From positions 1 through 31,897 of the forward strand of contig DLBG01000097.1 of the NCBI GenBank assembly GCA_002494135.1: a DNA stretch of 31,897 nt. The letters are read 5' to 3'. The notes beneath the pieces are model-generated. The model did not search any database. It was not told the origin of the DNA and saw only the letters and a program-made list of their open reading frames with translations. Both the position numbers and the translations under genes were made by a program. Below are positions 22,601 through 28,295 of this stretch, one piece after another (within the stretch, counting starts at the first letter, position 1; each line of letters begins with the position of its first letter). This DNA comes from Lachnospiraceae bacterium UBA7027 (lineage in GTDB: Bacteria; Bacillota; Clostridia; Lachnospirales; Lachnospiraceae).

Positions 22601-24937
22601 ATACAGATTAAGAGATTCCAGTGCCGGACAATTCTTGAACATTTCCTTTGTTCTGACAACTTCCGACATATCGGTATGTTCCACAAATGTATTGGTCGTC
22701 ATTTGGCTAAAGTCCGCAAAAAGTCCCTGAAGACTGTTCAAGGCCTTCATATCCGTATCATCTTCCGTGAAAATACGGATGTCATACCCTTCACCATTCG
22801 GAACGCTGTATGCAACAATATAGCAGGGGTACTCCGGATCGATGTATTCCCTTTCACCGTCCAGATCGTATTTCCCGTTCTCCAATACTTTGAGCTTTGT
22901 TGTGGAAATGCATCTTTCTTTATAGCAGGTATCGTAACCCGGCTTGCTCTCTTTGCTCACCCAGGTAACACTTTTAACCTTGGAAAAGTCATTGCCCACA
23001 AGCGCTTTCCACTCGTTAATCAGAATGGAATAATCCTGCTGACCGGTATATTCAATCTGTTTCGCATTATGAAGAAGCAGGCAGTTCATGTCGGAAACAT
23101 CGATCCCGACAAATTCCCCGTAAGTATCTTCATTGCTCTTTGCATAAAGTTTCGTCAAAACCGTCTTTGAAATATCGGCTCTTGTACGATCAAACAGGGC
23201 TTTGTTTAACTCGATATTGTTTCCGTCTTTATCACAGGCATAACCATACCAGTATTTGAACTGTTGTTTTGTTTTCGGCTTTGTCGTTCCTGCTTCATTC
23301 TTCGGATCTATCGTTGAGAAATCGGATTTATTCTTCAAAAGGTCATTGCCTGCATTATATCCGCTGTAATCTCCGACGAACTGAATTGTTTCCGCGTTTC
23401 CGTTTTTCACATACTGATAAACATTTTTCCCGCTTTCATCCTTTACAAAGGTATTCTCGACTTCATGACGGGAAAAAGTAAGGCTGTAGGTGAATTTCTC
23501 CTGCTTGTTGAATTTTACTTCCTTGCTGTTTGTGACGTTGACGGAACCTTCCGTTCCGGGCTCGATAGCCCACATATAAACAGTTTTGTGTATATCTGCA
23601 GGTGCAACGAATTGAAGAGGCTCGGGATTCTCGCCGGTATTGAGATAATGCTCGATACAGGTTCCTGCGTAGCTTTCCACGTAAGTTTTTAATTTATCCT
23701 GAGCAACTTTTACATAGTTGTCTCCGTTCTTCGCAAACGAATATGTGCCGTCCTCGTTGGATTCGTTGATAAACCAGTTTCCGTCGAAAGTGGCAATCTT
23801 GGATTCACGATTCTCGTCGCCCGCCTTACCCGATGTAACGGAAACCGACCAATCCGGAACAACCGTTTCGTCCGTCACGAGATCATATTCATATGTCAGA
23901 GAATCTCCGGAAACATTAACCGTCAGGGCATCCGAATATGCCGAAAACGAAATCGGAACCGAAAGTGTTTTATGATCCATGTTTGCGGTCAAAACAACCG
24001 GAGCGCCTTTCTCTACAAGCTGTTCCAGGAGTGGTTTCAGGTAACTGTCTACGTCTTCTGCCTTCAAAAGTTGCGTTCCCGAATCATCCGTAAACTCCCA
24101 TTTAATGGTGTCGCTGTCGTAATAGCGGCTATACTGGGGATTGCATTTTGCCAGTTCCGTTGCAAAAACAGATTTTGCATCATACGGGAACCAATTGATA
24201 TCAGGGAATTCGACATTATCTCCCTTCTGTTCGGTTTTTGCCATTAAAATGATGGTTATATTGTCCGAGAAAGTATAAATATCTTCATCGGTAATCCATC
24301 CGTCATCCTGACCGTCGAGGTCATATTTAGGATCATAAGCATGATCCCTCTCGCTTGCCGGCCAGACGGGAATCTTGTCTTCATCTTTCAGGGAGGCAAA
24401 AACCGCATTTGCTTTCAGCTTTGTATCGTCATCAAAAACCTTCCACTCGTTTGCGTCACCGTCGTAAAATGCAAATCTTCCGTCGGCCGTTTTAAAGAGC
24501 GCGTATTTAATCAAAAATGCTGCGGAGAATTCCTCCGTGGCTTTTGTAGTGCCGTCATCCAGCCTTTTCGACGTCCAAACGGAAAACTCGGTATTGTCAA
24601 ACTCGCCCTCGTTGGACGCTTTTGCGGCCATATCGTAAGCTGCTGCTCTCTTGGTCAGAGCCAGTCTGCCCACGCCTTCGTTATAGGCCTGATTAAGCAC
24701 GGTCTGCGTCGCCGTCATGGAAACCTCGGCATTTTTTATGATTTTCTTATCATTTGCTTTATCAATAAACCCAAGCGTTACCGGAACGGCAATCCCAGCA
24801 AGAATTGCAATAATTACAAGCACGACAATAAGCTCCACCAGGGTGAAGCCTTTCTGATTGGATTCTTTTATTGTGTTTTTTAAGTACGATTCCTTGCCAA
24901 TGTGGCTACGGTTCCCCCAATGAATACTCGTATTCAT
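19688..24937 (-). CDS. Giant BspA-type leucine-rich-repeat protein with type IV prepilin N-terminus
   Basis: 1749 residues from ATG 24937, chosen over ATGs at 24952 and 24943 because GGAGGG lies 7 nt before it. The 30-residue leader ends QKG, then FTLVELIVVLVIIAIL with Glu5. Residues 31 to about 165 keep a pilin module: NAEVSMTATQTVLNQAY and FYDGDANEW match the two ordinary pilins. An EF-hand-like loop is at 208-219. An unrecognised region follows to about 760. The rest carries about 27 repeats of the DUF285/BspA type, each with MFxxCxxL and a following LxxLDLS-like strand, ending near residue 1710. No LPxTG or C-terminal anchor. First gene of the pilus operon. It is likely a pilus-displayed adhesin; BspA-type repeats in other bacteria bind host or bacterial surfaces. 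Confidence 0.9.
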   Translation of the reverse strand: MNTSIHWGNRSHIGKESYLKNTIKESNQKGFTLVELIVVLVIIAILAGIAVPVTLGFIDKANDKKIIKNAEVSMTATQTVLNQAYNEGVGRLALTKRAAAYDMAAKASNEGEFDNTEFSVWTSKRLDDGTTKATEEFSAAFLIKYALFKTADGRFAFYDGDANEWKVFDDDTKLKANAVFASLKDEDKIPVWPASERDHAYDPKYDLDGQDDGWITDEDIYTFSDNITIILMAKTEQKGDNVEFPDINWFPYDAKSVFATELAKCNPQYSRYYDSDTIKWEFTDDSGTQLLKAEDVDSYLKPLLEQLVEKGAPVVLTANMDHKTLSVPISFSAYSDALTVNVSGDSLTYEYDLVTDETVVPDWSVSVTSGKAGDENRESKIATFDGNWFINESNEDGTYSFAKNGDNYVKVAQDKLKTYVESYAGTCIEHYLNTGENPEPLQFVAPADIHKTVYMWAIEPGTEGSVNVTNSKEVKFNKQEKFTYSLTFSRHEVENTFVKDESGKNVYQYVKNGNAETIQFVGDYSGYNAGNDLLKNKSDFSTIDPKNEAGTTKPKTKQQFKYWYGYACDKDGNNIELNKALFDRTRADISKTVLTKLYAKSNEDTYGEFVGIDVSDMNCLLLHNAKQIEYTGQQDYSILINEWKALVGNDFSKVKSVTWVSKESKPGYDTCYKERCISTTKLKVLENGKYDLDGEREYIDPEYPCYIVAYSVPNGEGYDIRIFTEDDTDMKALNSLQGLFADFSQMTTNTFVEHTDMSEVVRTKEMFKNCPALESLNLYRFEHVSTSDSTEMFKDCKICEFTNLECFDTSQIIYLRSMFDGCEAFPENYTLDISSAKIMDCAFRNCNSLEKVTLVVTKDTGNHLGEKNNTNVTGTNSIKDIFTGCENLTEITMDGVKTNSINSLSNFFLPVKNNLQKINLNGCEFGGITNAQKLFENYDALTEVKFKNTSMSKLTDMNNFFNGCDNLEVVQITGVEGENLFGADLNTSYMFRGCSNLTSDGLDLSGLKTVTKANNMFQNCKELTSVPETLKTEIIGDMSYMFYGCSALESDEEGLTIRIDSSKNINNMFQGCSGLTKVILDGGEGKAPELQALADIFKDCTSLEDLTVKNIEQTGNKLTSITSFISGAKTGLKHVTFESLTLPGVTSTKEAFKDCTKLETANVELNGNHVTSASGMFNGCSNLSDVTLIGFEAVTNMSYMFQNCASLSSVPGGLEPENATDLSYMFKGCSELKADEGLTVRIDSAVSINNMFQGCSKLTKVVLDGNEGKASELKNVRDIFKECTGLTDLTVKNIEQTSNNLTDISLFVSGAKTSLKNVTFESLTLPGVITTKELFNEFAALETATIDMDVQNVTSTLGMFNGCTNLTSVDISKFNAPNNTNTSKMFQNCTKLKNSDIILKNGIILKNGDSQFDVSSVTDMNYMFAGCTSLTDLVEPQLLQAKNMTYMYTGCSGLEKVEFEISEKTESISGLFSECTNLHEATLKGKWTSASAPVSGSDENCILNNAGTEKVFLNASIKTLAFENIYFSEISNPDAKDNASGGLYTIIYDTKGKLEKVTFEHVSAPKIYSTFALFMDAKNLKYVDLSGLKLENNRWTRRMFRNCSSLTGKNDEENCLNLEGFVTSNVKNMTTMFELCTSLEKFDVSDIQPATNADISWMFKSCENLETVYLRFNANGGTTKEMFYGDKELVKIYASENFKVNNNNNNADMFKDCTKIVGGAGTTFQGASPLYARIDNPGNNKPGYFRALP
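20714..20749 (-). repeat. 18-bp tandem duplication inside the LRR giant
   Basis: Units 20714-20731 and 20732-20749 (plus strand each begins GCCGTTTTTTAAGAT) differ at one base and encode the doubled IILKNG in the protein. In frame; looks like a recent slippage event. Confidence 0.75.
20800..21900 (-). repeat. Tandem ~550-bp (183-residue) duplication within the LRR giant
   Basis: Two adjacent units, about 21350-21900 and 20800-21350, share long matching stretches at a constant offset of 549-552 bp. Anchors are GGTAAG at 21710 versus 21161, and GAAGTGTTAA at 21511 versus 20962. Protein words shared in order: NNMFQGCS, DLTVKNIEQT, FESLTLPGV, GMFNGC. Borders are approximate. Confidence 0.85.
24281..24316 (-). 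other. EF-hand-like calcium loop in the LRR giant
   Basis: Residues 208-219 read DGQDDGWITDED, fitting D-x-[DNQ]-x-D-G-x-I-x-x-x-[DE]. It lies just after the pilin module, where the grafted part begins. Calcium binding is inferred from the motif alone. Confidence 0.5.
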
Positions 24938-24994
24938 AAGCATTCCCTCCATGCTCTCCCGTATCCGCCATTAAGGCATACTTTGACGTGTTTA

Positions 24995-25023
24995 ATCATA
25001 TCATAAAAAGCTCGATTTTGCAA
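24995..25023 (-). promoter_or_regulatory. Promoter of the main pilus operon
   Basis: On the minus strand TTGCAA (25018-25023), a 17-bp spacer and TATGAT (24995-25000). The predicted start near 24988 leaves a leader of about 50 nt before the ATG at 24937. The same -35 hexamer is used in the candidate promoters of the 161-residue pilin and the VanZ-like gene. Confidence 0.65.
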
Positions 25024-25044
25024 GGAAAACCGCGTTTTTCGGGA

Positions 25045-25062
25045 TGAGTGAGCAATCACTTA
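25045..25062. repeat. Short inverted repeat upstream of the pilus promoter
   Basis: TGAGTGA, GCAA loop, TCACTTA: a 7-bp dyad with one G-T pair, about 22 bp upstream of the -35 box. A possible activator site. The word TCACTCA also occurs at 5586-5592 in the region before the major pilin gene. Confidence 0.4.
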
Positions 25063-25089
25063 CGGGCCTGTTTTTGCAATCAATCCACA

Positions 25090-25143
25090 TGTCCAACAAA
25101 TCATCAGACCAAATGTTCGAAAAAACCGGTTGTGTCCAACAAA
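25090..25143. repeat. Two copies of TGTCCAACAAA upstream of the pilus operon
   Basis: Copies at 25090-25100 and 25133-25143, start to start 43 bp, about four helical turns. The same word occurs in tandem at 5685-5707 upstream of the major pilin gene. The second copy touches the T-tract of the tRNA terminator. Confidence 0.7.
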
Positions 25144-25177
25144 AAAAATGTGATGAAACATGTTCATCACATTTTTT
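25141..25177 (-). terminator. Terminator downstream of tRNA-Gly
   Basis: An 11-bp perfect stem AATGTGATGAA / TTCATCACATT with a 5-base loop (25147-25173), flanked by A and T runs on both sides, so it can act in both directions. On the minus strand eight T follow it. It separates the tRNA from the pilus operon. Confidence 0.9.
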
Positions 25178-25181
25178 AAAA

Positions 25182-25252
25182 AGCAGGATACGGGAGTCGA
25201 ACCCGCCTATCCAGCTTGGGAAGCTGGCGCCCTACCGATAGACTAATCCTGC
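25182..25252 (-). tRNA. tRNA-Gly(CCC)
   Basis: A 71-nt cloverleaf read on the minus strand. The acceptor GCAGGAT pairs with ATCCTGC and the discriminator is U. The D-arm is GTCT-ATCGGTA-GGGC, with two U-G pairs. The anticodon stem is CCAGC/GCTGG with loop TTCCCAA (anticodon CCC), the variable loop has 4 nt, and the T-arm is GCGGG-TTCGACT-CCCGT. CCA is not encoded. It begins 5 nt after the stop codon of the Nudix gene. A TATAAT on the minus strand inside the end of that gene (25294-25299) could be part of a tRNA promoter; otherwise the tRNA is cut from the Nudix message. Confidence 0.95.
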
Positions 25253-25257
25253 ATTAT

Positions 25258-25746
25258 TTAGTGAACTGCAACTTCTTCCAGCACATCGTCCCGATTATAG
25301 CGCAGTTTCAGCAAAAAGAAGTCGTCACGCTCGTTTAAAAGTTTGAAAAAAACCTTATCCCCCTCCCAGACGGGAAGATTCATAACCTCTTCCTTCGGGA
25401 TCCAGACGAGTTCGCCCTCATCGCAATCCGTCAGTTCGCCCTCAAAACTGTCCGCCGTAAACAGATGCATGTATTCTACTACATCTTCGCCGTAAATAAA
25501 AGTGACAATTCCGCGCATCCTGTAGTTTAAAAGCGTCAGGCCGGTCTCCTCTTTTACCTCCCGCAAAAGACATTCCTCGGGAGTTTCGCCGTACTCAAAA
25601 TGCCCGCCGACACCAATCCACTTGTCCTTGTTGATGTCGTTTTTCTTCTTTACGCGATGCATCATCAGATAATTGCCGTCCTGCTCAATATAGCACAGCG
25701 TGGTAAGCTGTGAAGATGGCTTTTGGTTGTCGATCTTTGAACTCAT
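25258..25746 (-). CDS. Nudix hydrolase, 8-oxo-dGTP diphosphatase-like
   Basis: A 162-residue Nudix protein. The Nudix box is complete: G48, E54, R62-E63, E66-E67 and G69 in GHFEYGETPEEC...LLREVKEETGL, which binds the metal and cleaves a nucleoside diphosphate linked to X. The N-terminal TTLCYIEQDGNYLMMHR and WIGVGGH are typical of MutT-like enzymes annotated as 8-oxo-dGTP diphosphatase; the true substrate is not decided by sequence. GGAG lies 6 nt before the ATG. It is 18 bp downstream of the glycosyltransferase gene and ends 5 nt before tRNA-Gly. Confidence 0.92.
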   Translation of the reverse strand: MSSKIDNQKPSSQLTTLCYIEQDGNYLMMHRVKKKNDINKDKWIGVGGHFEYGETPEECLLREVKEETGLTLLNYRMRGIVTFIYGEDVVEYMHLFTADSFEGELTDCDEGELVWIPKEEVMNLPVWEGDKVFFKLLNERDDFFLLKLRYNRDDVLEEVAVH

Positions 25747-25764
25747 GGGTTGCTCCGTTTGAAT

Positions 25765-27315
25765 TCACTTCTGTTCTTCCGTTTTCGTAAAATGGTACAA
25801 CCGGCAGGGATACTTTGCGATGTTTGCGCCGGGCCAGTACTCCCATTTATAGCCACGGTCTGTCATAATTCCAAGGCTCTCGGAATTCATTTCATACCCC
25901 ATGAACGCCCAGATTTCATCCGGCTCGTCTTCCAATTGCGTCGGATCCAGATTATAAACTTCGTTGTCCGGGTAGTAATATTGCAATACCGTCCAGGCCA
26001 GATGCTGAACACCAAGTGACGTGAAAACCGTGTTTTCGCCGGGTGTTCCGACAAGTTCCAGCGTCTGGGCAGTGTATAGATTTTCGCTTTTGGAGATACT
26101 CCGATAGTACTTAAAATCAAATAACGCCGGCACAAGCATAATGCACCATGCCAAAACAAGCGCAATGATTACAATTCGGCCTCTCCTGCATTTTACCGCT
26201 TCGAGCTCTTCGTTTAGAGTTCCCTTACCGGCATCCGGAGAAGTTTCCGCTCCCCACCGGATAATTCTCTTAACAGCCGCCATCACGGCAAAGAGCATCA
26301 GCGGGATAATCGGATGCATGTATCTTGCTACCAGAATCGGCTTAAAAACCGCGCTCGCGACATATGCGAACGTTACGGTCAGTGCAATAGCAAGCCAGTA
26401 TATCAGCATCGCCTGAAGTTCTGTCGAAAGACCCTTTTTCCTGCCATCAAGCACCTCTGCAACCACCGCAAAAACAGTGACCGCAATCACAAAGGCCAGG
26501 AAAATGTATTTTAACTTTCCACCGCCGAAAACAAAGTCAACCAACTGCATCGGGCCGTCCGGTGCATCCATCCACCATGAGCCCTTCACATACGTAATCT
26601 GCCGAAAAAGTACCGACAGCCACGGTGCGTAAAGCACCAGATATGCGATAATCGAAAGCAGTCCGCACAGCCAGCTTTTCCCCCTTCTTCTGACGAAGTA
26701 GACAACTCCTGTCACAAACAAAAGAAGTCCCGAACTTACCAGCCCGTAATAATGTGTATATGCAGCAGCCACGCCCGCGAGAACAAGACCTCCCCACAGG
26801 GGAATCGTCTTTTTCAAAGGCATTTCCGCACTCTCGCACAACTTCCACGAAAACCATGCAGCCAGCAGCATGAAAAGAAAACACAGCTCATACATACGGA
26901 TTTCCTGGTTATACTCGGCACAGGTCGCGGAAAGTCCCGTAATCAATATATAAAACACAGTCGGGATAGCCCCCAGACGTTTCCGGATAAAGGTTACCGC
27001 CATCAGGATTCCGCCCGCAAACGGCACAACGCTTGCAAGATGCAATACCCAGGTATGATCGCCCAGAATCATAGTCCAGACTTTTAAATAAAAATAATAA
27101 AGCGGCGGGTGATTCTCCCAGTAATAAACCCTCTCGTAAATGCCCGCGAATCCGGTTCCGCGGATAATATTACCGGAGAACGCCTCATCACCCCAGACCA
27201 CGTTGTCAAAGATGAGTGACACATTCAATGCCACGACCGCTAACGCAAACAGAGGGATTCCGTATGCCAAAATCCATCTGTAAATCATTCCTGTGATATT
27301 TTTCTTTTCTTTCAT
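25765..27315 (-). CDS. PMT/ArnT-type membrane glycosyltransferase (GT39-like)
   Basis: A 516-residue polytopic membrane protein with about ten to twelve hydrophobic segments and a C-terminal soluble part of about 110 residues. The first loop has WGDEA (D43-E44), the acidic motif of the PMT/GT-C fold, followed by YYWENHPPLYYFYLK, also typical. Such enzymes move a sugar from a polyprenyl phosphate carrier to a protein or glycan outside the membrane. The acceptor is unknown; surface proteins are plausible. A GAGGAG sits 16 nt before the ATG, too far for normal use, and a 13-codon reading frame ends in ATGA on this start, so coupling is possible. A downstream ATG (27288) lacks usable RBS spacing. 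Confidence 0.85.
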   Translation of the reverse strand: MKEKKNITGMIYRWILAYGIPLFALAVVALNVSLIFDNVVWGDEAFSGNIIRGTGFAGIYERVYYWENHPPLYYFYLKVWTMILGDHTWVLHLASVVPFAGGILMAVTFIRKRLGAIPTVFYILITGLSATCAEYNQEIRMYELCFLFMLLAAWFSWKLCESAEMPLKKTIPLWGGLVLAGVAAAYTHYYGLVSSGLLLFVTGVVYFVRRRGKSWLCGLLSIIAYLVLYAPWLSVLFRQITYVKGSWWMDAPDGPMQLVDFVFGGGKLKYIFLAFVIAVTVFAVVAEVLDGRKKGLSTELQAMLIYWLAIALTVTFAYVASAVFKPILVARYMHPIIPLMLFAVMAAVKRIIRWGAETSPDAGKGTLNEELEAVKCRRGRIVIIALVLAWCIMLVPALFDFKYYRSISKSENLYTAQTLELVGTPGENTVFTSLGVQHLAWTVLQYYYPDNEVYNLDPTQLEDEPDEIWAFMGYEMNSESLGIMTDRGYKWEYWPGANIAKYPCRLYHFTKTEEQK

Positions 27316-27353
27316 CTCGTCTTGCAGAACTCCTCAAAATCCTCTATCGACAT
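27312..27353 (-). CDS. Possible 13-residue leader peptide before the glycosyltransferase
   Basis: Reading frame MSIEDFEEFCKTR with stop TGA overlapping the ATG of the glycosyltransferase (ATGA). Its own RBS is weak (AGGA 13 nt away). It would explain how the next gene is translated without a well-placed RBS, but a frame this short can arise by chance. Confidence 0.25.
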   Translation of the reverse strand: MSIEDFEEFCKTR

Positions 27354-27392
27354 GAGAAGTGAAATCCTGTCTGTTCCTCACCTTACGAATTA

Positions 27393-27788
27393 TTATTTAT
27401 CCGGCATGCTATCCTTCTCTGCCTCTTTTAAAGCAATCTCGGTTCCAAAGATATCCATAGCGATCTTATAATACGCCTCCGGCTGTTCCGGAGTAAGATT
27501 GACAACAGGCTTTTTGAGGGTTTTGGTACGTCTGAGCGTTGCCTCAAGCTGATGTTCACCGTAAGGAATTACAAGCTTGATGTTTCCCTTGTTTGCAATG
27601 GCTCCGTACGGTTGCTCGTCCACAAAAAGACCCATTTTGACTGCACAGCCGACATAATTTCCCAAACGATAAAGCTGTACGATTCCGCATCCGTCCGTGC
27701 TGTTTTCTTTCTGGCACTTCGGACATACGGCAGACGTTTCTGCGTTGTCAAAAACGTTTCCGCAGCTGCAACGATATCTGTAATTCAT
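27393..27788 (-). CDS. Small zinc-ribbon protein of unknown function
   Basis: 131 residues. The N-terminus YRYRCSCGNVF...CPKC (C8, C10, C22, C25) is a zinc ribbon. A linker with one more cysteine pair region (DGCG, VGCAV) follows, then a beta-rich part with GNIKLVIPYGEHQLEATLRR, loosely like PEGA/DUF2846-type folds. No membrane segment. The RBS is GGGGGA 7-8 nt before the ATG. It is 77 bp upstream of the glycosyltransferase, in the same direction, with no terminator between, so co-transcription is possible. Family not recognised. Confidence 0.75.
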   Translation of the reverse strand: MNYRYRCSCGNVFDNAETSAVCPKCQKENSTDGCGIVQLYRLGNYVGCAVKMGLFVDEQPYGAIANKGNIKLVIPYGEHQLEATLRRTKTLKKPVVNLTPEQPEAYYKIAMDIFGTEIALKEAEKDSMPDK

Positions 27789-27868
27789 TTTAAATTCCCC
27801 CTTCAGGTTATTTATTGTTTTTCACACAGCTATAATAATGGCACAAGATGAGGAAAAAGTAAATCAAC

Positions 27869-28285
27869 TCATAAGAGTTCTTCTACCGCTTCCAGTATCG
27901 TTACGTCCGCCGGTAACCAGTCGACGGAATAAAGAGTTTCTTTCGAAAGCCACTTCGCCGCTTCATGTTCTTTCAGCACCAAATCGCCTTCCACAATTTC
28001 AGCCGCAAAACAGTCCATGGAGAGATGAAATGCCGGATAGTCATACTCGATGGTACCTATGTATTGTCCTACATCTATAGTTGTATCGAGTTCTTCTTTG
28101 ATTTCTCTCGCAAGTGCCTCTTTCGGAGTCTCGCCGTCTTCCACCTTGCCTCCCGGGAACTCCCATCCGTCCTTATATTCCCCGTATCCACGCTGTGTTG
28201 CGAACACAATCCGTTCTTCTTTTCCGTCTTTTACTACGGTCGCAAAAATCATGGCCGCAACTACTTTGACTGTTTTTCGTTCCAT
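27869..28285 (-). CDS. Nudix hydrolase, MutT/NudG-like
   Basis: A 138-residue single-domain Nudix protein with WEFPGGKVEDGE leading into the Nudix box: G46, E52, R60-E61, E64-E65. The last conserved Gly of the box is Asp here (ELDT), a mild departure. The WEFPGGK form is typical of enzymes that clean oxidised or modified (d)NTPs. The ATG lies 10 bp after the stop of the nuclease-helicase gene, with GGAG 13 nt upstream reaching into that stop, so coupled translation is likely. Third gene of the 30871-27869 set. Confidence 0.9.
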   Translation of the reverse strand: MERKTVKVVAAMIFATVVKDGKEERIVFATQRGYGEYKDGWEFPGGKVEDGETPKEALAREIKEELDTTIDVGQYIGTIEYDYPAFHLSMDCFAAEIVEGDLVLKEHEAAKWLSKETLYSVDWLPADVTILEAVEELL

Positions 28286-28295
28286 GGAAGAAGTT

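Noticed and set aside
19688..24937. CRISPR or other DNA-level array, because of many similar MFxxC-coding blocks
   Set aside because: The repeats are protein-coding, divergent and without constant spacers; they are leucine-rich repeats.
13698..24937. Sortase-anchored surface proteins
   Set aside because: No LPxTG-like motif, hydrophobic C-terminus or positive tail on either giant protein. The N-termini are prepilin signals, not Sec signal peptides.
3850..25252. Pilus locus as an integrative element inserted at tRNA-Gly
   Set aside because: The locus abuts the 3' end of the tRNA, but I saw no integrase and no repeat of the tRNA 3' end near 3800-3910.
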